This document shows positions 25,999-35,833 of a stretch of 64,000 nt of DNA, in pieces. Below the pieces are notes generated by a model. The model made no database searches. It saw nothing but the letters and a program-made list of their open reading frames with translations, and was not told where the DNA came from. Within the stretch, counting starts at the first letter, position 1. Each line of letters begins with the position of its first letter. This DNA comes from JBPESN01 sp051710625 (GTDB lineage Bacteria; Pseudomonadota; Gammaproteobacteria; Enterobacterales; Enterobacteriaceae): positions 7,583-71,582 of the forward strand of contig NZ_JBPESN010000005.1 of assembly GCF_051710625.1 (NCBI RefSeq), in the 5' to 3' direction. The position numbers were made by a program, and so were the translations under genes.

Positions 25999-26575
25999 CA
26001 TAAAATCCCGGTGATATGCGGCAGAAAAAAGTAAAAAGGCTATCAAAATAAAACGTTACAGTACGTTGTAACTATATTTATCCCCGCCCTGCACGGCCGG
26101 GCGACATCCTGTTTCGTACTGCAGGGAAATCGGTTTATGAAGACCCCGGCTATGGAAACGTAACGTTAGGCAGCCGTGGCCTTATAAAGGCGCAGAACAG
26201 GAGAAACATCAATAGTCCAACAGCGCGGCCGTTGCAGTGACGGATGCTGTACAGCGACATCGGCGGCTGTAGTTTTAGAGCCTGGCTTGACGGCTAAGCC
26301 CTAGAAAAATCTGATTTTACCGGCTGTGTCTGTTGCGCTGGAGCGCAAAAAGTTATACTCGAAAAATGAAGATTTTCAATGAACATCATGCATATTAAGC
26401 CGTAACACAGTATTAAGCATGATGCTCAGTGCCTGGATTGGACCAACAATAATAAAGTGAAATAACCATGCTTATTTACAATGGATGTCATGACTGCAAC
26501 TCATTGATTTTAATTTTGAAACGGACTAGTTCTGATAAATTTACTTAGTGGTCCGGCCCACGGGTGTAGATAAAA
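25999..26575. other. Region between galS and the glycosyltransferase fragment
   Basis: 577 AT-rich bases without a recognisable gene on either strand. Only short frames are present. It contains a few small inverted repeats but no T-tailed hairpin I would call a terminator. Confidence 0.5.
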
Positions 26576-27022
26576 ATGAAAATATTCGCTATTTGCATGG
26601 TGAAGGATAAAATCGACGTATTGGAAAAAGCGCTGGAAGCGGCTTTACCCTGGGTCGATAAGATTTTTTTGATTAATCATGCCAGCACGGATGGAACGTG
26701 GGAACTTATCAATCAGAAATTTCGCCATTGGGATAAAGTGGAAGTTTACGGCCAGATTACAGATGAATTTACCGACGGACTTCGCTCGCGAGCCTACAAT
26801 AAATTCCGTCAGCAGGCACAGGAAGGCGACTGGTGGTGTCGGTTAGACTCTGATGAACTTTATATTGATAATCCGCGTGAATTTTTAGCCAAGGTCGGCA
26901 AGCATTACAATATTGTGCAATGTGCGAGCTTTCAATATTACTTTACCGAGAAGGATGCAGAAGAATACCAGCGTCACCCGGAGCGTTATCGCGACAGGAC
27001 TCGGGTGAAGTCTTACCGATGA
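26576..27022 (+). pseudogene. Glycosyltransferase family 2-like protein (truncated)
   Basis: 148 codons starting ATG 26576. MKIFAICMVKDKIDVLEKAL, VDKIFLINHASTDGTWELIN and GDWWCRLDSDELYIDNPREF give the nucleotide-sugar fold with a DSDE/DxD-type metal site, typical of GT2-like enzymes acting on surface polysaccharides. The frame ends at KSYR TGA (27020-27022) and no continuation is recognisable in other frames; family members are usually 250-300 residues, so the C-terminal half is missing. Specific substrate not known. Confidence 0.7.
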
Positions 27023-27232
27023 AAGCGGCGTATAACGGCCAAGCGGGAACCCCGCTTGGCAATGAATCTCCGTGCCGGCCAGGCTTATCACGAGCCGAAC
27101 AGGCCGTCAGTTCGGTTTGCCACCATGGGTGCGTCGCGCAGACCCAGCGTTAGCCGGGCCTTCGCTCTCGCCAACGCTTCGGGCGCGGCCGACACGGGTT
27201 CCCCGTCGCCATGCCATAGGCAGTCAACGCCG
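27023..27232. other. Gap with no gene
   Basis: GC-rich stretch between the glycosyltransferase fragment and the pmrB 3' end. Short overlapping plus-strand frames show no family features. Confidence 0.4.
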
Positions 27233-28314
27233 TCAGCTGTCCAGCTCCAGCCGTGCCAAGGTCCCTCCCCTGTCTTTACGGTTACTCAGGGTAAAGCAGC
27301 CATGATGTAATTGCGCAATACGGGTGACGATACTCAGCCCCAGACCAATACCGTTATATCGCTGATCTATTCTGACAAATTGCCGGGTCAATTCCACCGC
27401 CCGCGCTCCGTCGATACCAGGCTCTTCATCCATGACCTGCAAAATACATTGGCGCCCCGACGGGGTTTCATCTTGCTGCAGAGTAACCGTAATGGTGCTT
27501 CCGTCCGGACAATAACGGTGGGCATTTTCACCAGATTGCGCAGTAACAAACGCAACAACACCGCGTTACCCTGGATCACCGGATCGGCAGCCAGTAATTG
27601 CCAATCTAGCCGCTGCCCGCGCAAAGCCGCCATCTCAGCCAGCTCCTCTTGTTGCGCCACCACGACATCATGCACCAACCGCACCACTTGATACTATCCG
27701 GATGAAAAGTTATTGCGGATCCGGGCCAGCATCAGCTGTTGTTCAACGGTAAACGCCATATTGTCCACCAGCTCAATGAGCAGCTGACAATCAATCTGGT
27801 GCTGCTTCTCATGCAATTCTAGATGCAAACGGATCCCCGCCAGCGGCGTACGTAATTCATGCGCCACGTCGGCGGTAAATTGTCTGTCCTGCTGCAACGT
27901 GGTATTCAGGCGCGCCAGCAGCTGATTCAAACTGCGGGTAACGGCAAGCACCTCGTTGATATCACCCGTCTCCGGTAGCGGGTCAACACTTTCCGCACTG
28001 CGGGTTTGCAGCACCGACAGCAGCCGGGTAATCCATTTCACCGCCTGAAAGCAAAAAAACAGCGTTACCAGGATCATCAGCAACGAGGGCACGCTCAAAG
28101 AGGCAATAGTCTCATCTATTTCGGTATTGACGTGCTTATTGCGCCCCGCTTCTGCGAGCGTTTTGTTGACCAGCAGGTCGATCTGCTCTTTACTTTCATG
28201 CCATAATTAAAACACGCTTATCAGCTAGCACACCAGCATGATTGCGCCAAGCACAATAATAAGCCGCCAACGCATGCTGTAAAAGCGGCCAGCGCGTATT
28301 CGCAGACCGCTCAT
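27233..28314 (-). pseudogene. pmrB: PmrB (BasS) sensor histidine kinase (pseudogene)
   Basis: PmrB senses Fe(III), Al(III) and mild acid and phosphorylates PmrA. The 5' end (ATG 28312-28314, overlapping the pmrA stop as ATGA) reads MSGLRIRAGRFYSMRWRLII and meets TAG and TAA in the first membrane segment. PSLLMILVTLFFCFQAVKWI, the H-box FTADVAHELRTPLAGIRLHL (phospho-His) and LARIRNNFSSG follow, then a TAG before YQVVRLVHDVVVAQQ. The N-box NLVKNAHRYCPDGS is reached after a frameshift near 27510, and the G-box reads YNGIGLGLSIVTRIAQLHHG. Periplasmic sensor and catalytic parts are both interrupted. Identification is by similarity of these blocks to BasS. Confidence 0.88.
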
Positions 28315-28977
28315 GATTTCTCCGCGGTGGTGAGAAGATAACCGAAGTTGCTTAGCGTCTGGATACGGTCACGGCCTATTTTCTGGCGCAGATGATGAAT
28401 ATGCACTTCGAGCGAGTTGGAGGAGGGATCATCATCCCAACTATAAAGATCCTGATGCAGGATTTCACGATGAATGCGATGCCCCGCCCGCAACATCAGC
28501 CGGGAGAGGATCGCAAACTCTTTCGGGGTCAGTATGACCGCTTTACCGTCCACGGTGACATCATGGTGAGTCAAATCCAGAGAAATATCATCGACCCACA
28601 GCAGGTTATTACTGACGCCATGATGACTGCGAATAATGGCCCGGGCGCGGGCCAATAATTCGCTCAGCGCAAAGGGTTTAATCAGATAATCGTCTGCTCC
28701 GAAATCCAGGCCGCGTACCCGCTCGTCAATTGCGTCACGCGCGGTCAGAATTAATACCGGCACGCCGTTGCCCTGTCCGAAGTTTTTCCAGCAGCGTCAT
28801 CCCATCGCCGTCCGGCAAACCTAAATCAAGAATAATCAGGCTATACGGCGTGGAGGTCAACAACGTCCAGCTTTGACGCAGATTAGCGGCGCATTTACAG
28901 GCAAAAGTTTCCTGCTCCAGCGCCTGCTGCTTGCCTTCGCGCAAGAGTTTATCGTCCTCAATGACCAAAATTTTTAT
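28311..28977 (-). pseudogene. pmrA: PmrA (BasR) response regulator (pseudogene)
   Basis: OmpR-family regulator of lipid A modification genes. The expected ATG start is ATA (28975-28977; I-KILVIEDDKLLREG). The phosphoacceptor Asp lies in LIILDLGLPDGDGM. A 1- or 2-base frameshift near 28765 separates LEKLRTGQ from VPVLILTARDAIDERVRGLD. The receiver lysine (YLIKPFALSELLARARAIIR) and winged helix (LEVHIHHLRQKIGRDRIQTL) are intact, ending at 28311. The pair lies between galS and yeiB, not its E. coli location. Confidence 0.88.
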
Positions 28978-29417
28978 TACCCGCAATCCCAGTAACAAAA
29001 CGCTCATCTATCGGGCGCCACGGAGCGCGGCAGCCCGTTTTATTGACCGGAGAGCGGTCGCCGTACCACAGAGCGAAACGGCCTTAAGGCCCGCGCTGCA
29101 GCCGTCAACGGGCGGTCAATGATGGTAATAGACCTCATTTTATCCGCCATGTTCAACCGGACCGGCACTCTCGCGGCGCAGACTGGCGCAAAACGCCTTG
29201 TGACATCGTGTGGCGTTAAGGATAGCCCAGTCGGGTGGTGCAGGAACAAGCGGCGAGTGCAAAGGCCAGAGGCGGGTACAGGAACATGCGGTTAATGCAG
29301 AGGCAAGCGGCGGGCGCAGAGGGCTAGCGGTGGCTGCAGGTTGCAGCGGCCAGCGGCGCGAGCCGGGGAAAATCACCGCCGGGCACCGGCGGCGTCAAAA
29401 ACACGGGGGATGGGATC
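28978..29417. other. Low-complexity region upstream of pmrA
   Basis: About 440 bases without a recognisable gene. From 29240 to 29360 there is an imperfect, purine-rich repetitive stretch with recurring GCGG, GCAGAGG and CAGGAAC words. Open frames across it on both strands are compositional. Confidence 0.5.
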
Positions 29418-30510
29418 CTAAGAGGCATCCGCCGGCGTCAGACCGCCGGTCAAACGCGTTAAACGTCGCCAGACCGCTTCCAGCGGCCCCTGACGAAAAT
29501 ACCTGAGCCACAGGGCAGATACGGCAATATTGAAAAACCAGACCGCCGGCACAAACGCCATCAGTTATAGCCGGTCGTAGGCCATAAATAATCCCAGCTG
29601 ATTAAAGAGTAAGGTATAGATGAGGGTTTGCAGCAGGTAATTAGTCAGGGCCATTCTTCTGACATTGCCGAGGAGGCGGATAACCGTCTTGTCGGCCAGC
29701 TGCGGCCAGAACCCATACAGCAAGGCGACATAGCCCAGCGCCTGCAGCGGCGCGCTGATTTCCCGCGGCATCTGCAGTAAAAAATCGCACCAGCGATAAT
29801 CTCAGCCCAGTTGCCACTGGGCCACCACCGCCGGCAGGTTGATTATCAACCCCGCAGGCATCAGCCACAGCGCCACCCGGCGATAATGCGCCGGTTCACG
29901 GCGACCCGCCAGCCAACCGTTGCGCATCAGCCTTGCGCCTATCAACATCGCGCCGGCCAATTGCCAGCCGTATCGCGACGCTATCGCCAGCAGGCTACCG
30001 TGCAGTAAATTAAACCGCTCCCGCCAGGCTTCCGGGCCGCCCTCGGTTTGCCAATAATGTTCATACACCCGATTAGCAATATCCGGCAGCCAGAAACGGC
30101 CGGGAGGCTGGTCGCCGAGCAACAGTTGAAACACCAGCAGAAGTCCTACCTCTAAGGCATAGAGCACAATACCGGTACCGATAAGGCGGCGCTCGCTCGG
30201 CGCCTGGCGAACCAGCCCCAGGCCCACCAGGCCGCAATCCAGTAGAATATCGCCATCCCAGAAGAAGATGCCATGAATAGCCAGAGAAGCCGCGAGTGAG
30301 TCTAGCGCGTTCCTCGGGGCAACAGCAACACCAGCCCTCCGCCAAACAATAACGCAAATAGCGTCAGAAATTTGACTTGCGCCACCATATCCAGCACGGC
30401 CCAGGTCTAAGCTTCGCCGTTGGAAATACTGCCGGTATAAGCAGGATACCCAGAATGGCTATCCCGCGCGCGCAATCCAACATCGCAATGCGCTGCCGCG
30501 TGGGTGTTCT
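29418..30510 (-). pseudogene. yeiB: YeiB, DUF418-family membrane protein (pseudogene)
   Basis: A multi-pass inner-membrane protein of about 385 residues in E. coli. Here the N-terminal CARGIAILGILL is followed by a deletion and shifts. FWDGDILLDCGLVGLGLVRQ-type sequence, AGAMLIGARLMRNGWLAGRR, INLPAVVAQWQLG, LSAPLQALGYVALLYGFWPQ and RRMALTNYLLQTLIYTLLFN are recognisable in different frames, with stops near 29801 and 29565. Ends at 29418. It lies downstream of folE on the same strand, as in E. coli. The 5' limit is approximate. Confidence 0.85.
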
Positions 30511-30541
30511 CTTCTGTCAGACGGCGCCGGCAGTGCCGTAA

Positions 30542-30570
30542 ATAACGGTTAACAACAGATTAACCGTTAT
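30542..30570 (-). terminator. Inverted repeat at the folE stop codon
   Basis: ATAACGGTTAA (30542-30552) pairs perfectly with TTAACCGTTAT (30560-30570). The right arm overlaps the folE stop codon and on the minus strand the hairpin is followed by ATTTA. It is AT-rich and weak; a transcription or translation-end role is possible but not shown. Confidence 0.3.
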
Positions 30571-31225
30571 GATGCGTGATAGCACGCAAAAATTCCTGGC
30601 GGGCATTTCGGCTGGATTTAAACAGTCCACCCAGCGAGGTGGTGGTCGTGGTGCTGGTGGCATCGCGGATCCCACGCGCCTTGACGCAATAATGCACCGC
30701 GTCGATAGAGACCGCCACGTTAGTGGTGCCGAGCAGCGTCTGCAGCGCCAGCAGGATCTGCTGCGTCAACCGTTCTTGTACCTGCGGCCGCTGGACAAAA
30801 AACTGCACGATGCGATTGATTTTCGACAAGCCGATAACGCAATGTTTGGGGACATAGGACACGGTCGCCTTGCCGTCGATAATAACGAAATGGTGTTCAC
30901 AGGTGCTGGTCAACGTAATATCGCGCACCGTGACCATCTCATCCACCGTCATCTTGTTCTCGATGACGGTGATTTTGGGGAAATTGGCGTAATCCAGACC
31001 GGCGAAAATCTCTTCCACGTACATCTTGGCGATACGATGCGGCGTTTCCGCCAGACTGTCATCGGTCAAATCGAGATCAAGCAACGTCATAATTTCCGTC
31101 ATATGCTCAGCGATAAGACGTTTGCGCACTTCGTTATCCAGTACCTCGCCCCGCATCGGAGTTTCCAGACCACGGGCCAGTAAAGCGTCGCGTACCTGCG
31201 AGGCCTCTTTTGTCAGCGTTACCAT
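30560..31225 (-). CDS. folE: GTP cyclohydrolase I FolE
   Basis: Intact 221-residue enzyme (E. coli 222) that converts GTP to dihydroneopterin triphosphate, the first step of folate synthesis. Zinc ligands lie in TSTCEHHFVIIDGKA (Cys and His) and HYCVKARGIRDATS (Cys). DLDLTDDSLAETPHRIAKMY and IVQFFVQRPQVQERLTQQIL are typical. ATG at 31223-31225 (MVTLTKEASQVRD) is preferred over the longer in-frame start at 31327 by family length. Kept while its downstream neighbour yeiB and upstream MFS gene decay, consistent with folate being needed. Confidence 0.96.
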   Translation of the reverse strand: MVTLTKEASQVRDALLARGLETPMRGEVLDNEVRKRLIAEHMTEIMTLLDLDLTDDSLAETPHRIAKMYVEEIFAGLDYANFPKITVIENKMTVDEMVTVRDITLTSTCEHHFVIIDGKATVSYVPKHCVIGLSKINRIVQFFVQRPQVQERLTQQILLALQTLLGTTNVAVSIDAVHYCVKARGIRDATSTTTTTSLGGLFKSSRNARQEFLRAITHHNG

Positions 31226-31323
31226 ATTTATTATTCTCCAGCAGGCGATTCGCTCCCGCGGGGTTAGCCGCAGAATGGGCAACACTCTAGTGGAGTGCGC
31301 GGGGATAATCCAGTGAATGTGTT

Positions 31324-32485
31324 TCATGATAGCTGAATCGCGCGCACATATCTTGCTATGGCTGACTCCAGGCCAGCCAACAGGCCGGCCACCGCCAGCG
31401 CCAGCAGAGAGGCCAGCAGCGCCGGTTCAAGTTGCCCGATCCACCAGGAGGAGAGCGCCGAGAGCATGGGACACGCCAGTTGCCCCAAGGCATAGCCGCA
31501 GGTCAGCAGACCCGCCATGTAGCGCAGATGATCGGGCGCCTGTCGGCGGCTACATTCCCAGCGTTAACTGTACAACGCTGAGAAAACCGCCGCCGGTCAG
31601 CAGCGCACCGACAATCAGGCTGCCGATACCGGGCAAACTTATCATCAGCAAGACCCCTACCCCCTCCTCCCACAGCGTCAGCGCCAGACGACAACCGGCG
31701 GATAACCGGTGACGGGTGAGGATGCCGAGCACGATACCGCCGACGATGGCGGCGCCGAATACCGGCCATACCCACTGGCCGAAAGCGCTGGCAGGAAAGT
31801 GCTGCGCCGCCATTTGCGACAGGAAAGTCGCGGGCAGAATATAGCCAAAGCCCGCCAGGGAATAGCTCCATACCAGCTTTTTCAATGGCAGGCGTAGCGC
31901 CGGTAAACTGGCGGTCTGGGCAGGGTGCACCAGCGTGCCGCTGCGCGGCAGATTGCGGCTGATAAAGACGATAAGCACCGCGGCGACGGCGCCGTAAACC
32001 AGCCAGGCGGTGGGCGCGTCAACCCGACAATAATGCAGCAACATCACCAGCATGCCGCTGACGAAAATGCCGGTGCCGGGACTGGCAAAGACCGCGGCGC
32101 TCAATGCCGGACGGCGTAGCCGCAACAGTTGATCGTTGGTCCAGGCCGCCACCAATACCATCGCCGAGCCGCTGGACCAGCCGATGAAAAACCGCAGCGC
32201 GGCATGGCTTCAGGGCTGATGCAGCAGCGCTGACAACAAGGTCAGCGCCACCGCGCCCCAAACCCCGAGCCACAGCCGTTTTTCCAGACCGCGGCGAGCG
32301 CGCATCGCGTCATAGGCCCCCAGTAAATAACCCAAATAATTGAATACCGCCACCAGCGCCGCGCTGGTCAGGGTGAGCTGTCCGTCCGCTATCATTAGCG
32401 GCACCGGCGGCGTAAAAGCAAAACGCCCTATCCCCATGGCCAGCAGCAATGCCAGAAACCCGCTTAATGCCACCTTTATGGCCAT
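31324..32485 (-). pseudogene. YbfB/YjiJ-type MFS transporter (pseudogene)
   Basis: Major facilitator of the YbfB/YjiJ family, about 387 codons. ATG at 32483-32485 (MAIKVALSGFLALLLAMGIG) leads into RFAFTPPVPLMIADGQLTLT. A TGA follows SALLHQP (about 32211). RFFIGWSSGSAMVLVAAWTN, TGIFVSGMLVMLLHYCRVDA and FGYILPATFLSQMAAQHFPA are kept. A frameshift follows VVQLTLGM (about 31550), before YMAGLLTCGYALGQLACPML and the end at 31324. Two lesions only. It is divergent from a LysR regulator, which would normally control it. Substrate unknown. Confidence 0.85.
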
Positions 32486-32588
32486 ATTAACTCCACGACG
32501 ACGCATTGTAGTTGCTAAAAGAATGCCCTATCGCTAGAATCATGAAAAATGAACAATTAAGACCAAGTTGATGACAAAATGAGAATGT

Positions 32589-33529
32589 ATAAATCTGACC
32601 CAACTTAAAATGTTTTGCTGTGTGGCTGAAACCGGCTCTCTGGCCCGTGCCGCCGAGCAGCTTCATCGGGTGCCGTCCAACCTGACCACCCGGCTGCGTC
32701 AGTTAGAGCACGAACTGGGCGCCGGTCTGTTTATCCGCGAAAAACAACGGATGCGGCTGTCGCGCATGGGACATAATTTCCTGTGCTATGCTATCCGTGT
32801 TCTGGCGCTGAGCGAGGAGGCCCTCGCGATGAACCGGGCGGGCGTTTCCCGCTGGGGTCGATGGAAAGCACCGCCGCCGCCCGTCTGCCGCGGTCTGCTG
32901 GGCGCCTACCATCAACATTTTTCTCAGGTGCCCTCATCGCTTATCACCGGCACCTCCAGCGAGATCATCAACGGCGCTCGCGCCGGTACGCTGGCGGCAG
33001 CGTCTGGTAGACGGGGCGGTGGAGTATAACAATATTCACGGCTGCGTCAGCTTCCGCGAAACGCTGGGGTTAATCTCAAGCCCGGATCAGGCGGCTATCA
33101 CATCAGCCAAAGATATTGCCGGCCAGGCGGTATTTGCCTTTCGCCACAGCTGTTCGTACCGGCAAAAATTAGAACGCTGGGTTTACGCCGATGGCGTCAA
33201 CCCCGGTACGATAATGAAAATTTAATCCTATCATGCCATGCAGGCCTGCGTAGCCAGCGGTGCCGCCGCTGGTGTGCTGCTGTCCTTGTCGGTGCTGGCG
33301 GCAGTTGCCCTGCCGTGAGCGGGTCAAGGTGCATCCGCTGCCGCGTCATATTGCCAACGCCGCGACCTGTCGCAAATGGGCGGCGCGATGCGCTTCGAGC
33401 TCAACGCCGAAGCCTTGAAACAGCTTATCATCGATACTCACGATGCCACCACCGACGAGGATGCCGTTGCGCCGTCGCCGTCTTTTTCCCGAGGCGCCGC
33501 CGGTCCCCGGATGCGGCACGGACATTGAT
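32589..33529 (+). pseudogene. LysR-family regulator, PtrR/YneJ-like (pseudogene)
   Basis: Expected start ATG is ATA at 32589-32591 (then NLTQLKMFCCVAETGSLARA). The helix-turn-helix RVPSNLTTRLRQLEHELGAG resembles E. coli YneJ (PtrR), as do SCSYRQKLERWVYADGVNPG and ESYHAMQACVASG-type sequence. Frameshifts occur near 32865 and 32990, TAA near 33225 and further breaks near 33310. The 3' end is approximate. It is divergent from the dead MFS transporter and just upstream of frmA. Confidence 0.8.
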
Positions 33530-33585
33530 GAGGGGGCGTGCGTCGCCGACGCGCCCGCCTTTCACTCTGCTTTAGGAGCTTCACC

Positions 33586-34685
33586 ATGCAAATGATTAAA
33601 ACCCGCGCCGCCGTTGCGTGGGGACCGAACCAGCCGTTGTCGGTGACCGAGGTGGACCTGATGCCGCCGCAAAAAGGCGAAGTGCTGGTCCGCATCGTCG
33701 CCAGCGGCGTTTGCCACCCCGATGCCTACACCTTGTCAGGCAAAGTCCGGAGGGGGTGTTTCCGGCTATTCTGGGTCATGAAGGCGGTGGCGTAGTTGAG
33801 GCGCTGAGCGAAGGGGTCACCAGCGTGGCGGTGGGCGATCACGTCATCCCGTTGTATACTCGGAGTGCGGCGAGTGCAAATTTTGCCGCTTCGGCAAACC
33901 CAATTTATGTCAGCCTATCCGCGCCACCCAGGGTAAGGGGCTGATGCCGGACGGCAAACCCATTTCCCATTACATGGGAACCTCGACCTTATGCGGAATA
34001 TACCGTGATACCGGAAATTTCGCTGGCGAAAATCAATAAGGCCGCGCCGTTGGAAGAAGTCTGCCTGCTGGGCTACGGCGTGACCACCGGCATGGGCGCG
34101 GTTATGAATAGCGCCAAAGTCCAGCACGGGAATTCGGTCGCGATCTTTGGCCTTGGCGGCAGCGGCCTGTCGGCGATCATCGGCGCCCAGATGGCCGGTG
34201 CAGGCAAAATCATCGGCATTGATCTCAACACCAGTAAATTCGAGCTGACCCGCAAGCTTGGCGCCACCGACCTGATCAATCCGCGGGATTACGACCATCC
34301 CATTCAGGAGGTGATTGTCGAGCTGACCGACGGCGGCGTCGATTTTTCCTTTGAATGCATCGGCAACGTCAATGTCATGCGTTCGGCGCTGGAATGTTGC
34401 CATAGAGGCTGGGGCGAATCGGTCATTATCGGGGTCGCCGCCGCCGGCGAAAAAATCGCCACCCGACCGTTCCAGCTAGTCACCGGCCGCGTGTGGCGCG
34501 GTTCCGCCTTCGGCGGCGTAAAAGGCCGCTCGCAGTTGCCCGGTATCGTTAAACGTTATTTGAATGGCTAATTTCAACTCAACGATCTCATTATCCACAC
34601 AATGGGACCTGAGGCGATAAATGAGCCGTTCAGCCTGATGCATGAAGGCAAATCGATCCGTTCCGTTATCCTTTTTGGCCAGTGA
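33586..34685 (+). pseudogene. frmA: FrmA (AdhC) S-(hydroxymethyl)glutathione dehydrogenase (pseudogene)
   Basis: Class III alcohol dehydrogenase for formaldehyde detoxification. ATG 33586 follows an AGGAG site. RAAVAWGPNQPLSVTEVDLM and VASGVCHPDAYTLSG (zinc Cys) are kept, then shifts near 33745, 33860, 33895 and 33985. VTTGMGAVMNSAKVQHGNSV, FGLGGSGLSAIIGAQMAGAG (NAD fold) and AFGGVKGRSQLPG follow. The catalytic zinc Cys of CLLGCGVTTG is Tyr here (CLLGYGVTTG, a TGC to TAC change). TAA falls after YLNG (34569-34571), then LMHEGKSIRSVILFGQ and TGA at 34683-34685. Next gene is its pathway partner. Confidence 0.93.
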
Positions 34686-34700
34686 TAAAAGGAGACAGCG

Positions 34701-35565
34701 ATGACCGTCAACGTTGAGCGCATTGCGGCCCACCGCCTGTACGGCGGCTGGCAGTACCGCTACCGGCATCAGTCCCAGGCGACCCGGCGTGCCGATGACC
34801 TATAGCGTCTATGTGCCGCCGGAAGCTGCGGATAAACGGCCGCCGCAGGTGATCTTTTGGTTGTCGGGCCTGACCTGCACCGATAAAAACTTTAGCACCA
34901 AGTCGGGCGTGCAGCGCCTGGCCGCCGAGCTTAATTTGCTGTTGGTGATGCCCGATACCAGCCCGCGCGGCGAGGCGGTGGCCGACGATGAGGCCTACTA
35001 TGAGGCTTACGATCTGGGCCAGGGGGCGAGCTTTTATCTCAACGCCACGGTCGCGCCCTAGTTATCCCATTATCGGATGTTCGATTACCTCAGCGACGAA
35101 CTGCCGGCGCTTATCCGCCAACAGTTCAGCACGGGGGATCGCCAGCCCATCATGGGCCATTCGATGGGCGGCCACGGCGCGCTATTAATGGCGCTGCGTC
35201 ATCCGGGTCATTCTGGTACTCGGCGTCGGCTTTTGCGCCGATCGTCAATCCCAGCGAGGTGCCCTAGGGCCCGTAAAGCCTTCGGCGAGTATCTGGGTCA
35301 GGACGAGAAAGCGTGGCGGCAATGGGACAGCTGCCGGCTACTTGCCGACGGCGGCGCGCAGCCGCTGCCGGTGTTAATAAATCAAGGCGATGCCGATCCG
35401 CTCATGCCGAAATAGCTGCAGCCGGAAACATGGGCCACGCTGGCGCGCCAGCATTAATGGCCGCTGACGCTGCGTATCCAGCCGGGCTATGACCACAGCT
35501 ATTTCTTCATCGCCAGCTTTATTGATGATCACCTGCGCTTCCACGCCGGTTATCTGCACGCCTGA
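34701..35565 (+). pseudogene. yeiG: YeiG/FrmB S-formylglutathione hydrolase (pseudogene)
   Basis: Esterase D-type serine hydrolase that completes formaldehyde detoxification after FrmA; 15 bases separate the two. ATG 34701 has an AAGGAG site. MTVNVERIAAHRLYGGWQYR is followed by a shift near 34795, then QVIFWLSGLTCTDKNFSTKS and EAYDLGQGASFYLNATVAP before TAG at 35059-35061. The nucleophile elbow GHSMGGHGALLMALRHPG is present, then shifts near 35215 and stops near 35270 and 35415. YDHSYFFIASFIDDHLRFHA (with the catalytic His) ends the gene at 35565. Located as yeiG in E. coli, though frmA is an addition. Confidence 0.92.
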
Positions 35566-35833
35566 TCCCCCGCGGTAACACCCCTCTTGTCCGGGGGAAT
35601 GACGTTCCCTCGGATGCTAAAACCCGACGACTACTGTCCCCGGCAGGCGCAGAAAGAGGGGGTCGCCCGGATACATAGGCCTGACGGTCCTCCTGCCATC
35701 GCCCTATTCATTGACCCTGACCCAACACACGTCTACCGCCATTGACCGCCGTGCACGTCCGGCGAGCATCTTCCTCCTGCATCGTGCGCCGGTGTGCGAC
35801 GGCAAGCGGGACGTCCACGCCCTGGCGTGTCGA
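35566..35833. other. yeiG-cirA convergent gap
   Basis: Convergent 3' ends; no gene seen. Open frames here are short and shadow the receptor gene. Confidence 0.4.

Noticed and set aside
29210..29506. Open frames on both strands over the purine-rich repeats upstream of pmrA
   Set aside because: Sequence is internally repetitive and the frames are compositional; no protein family seen.
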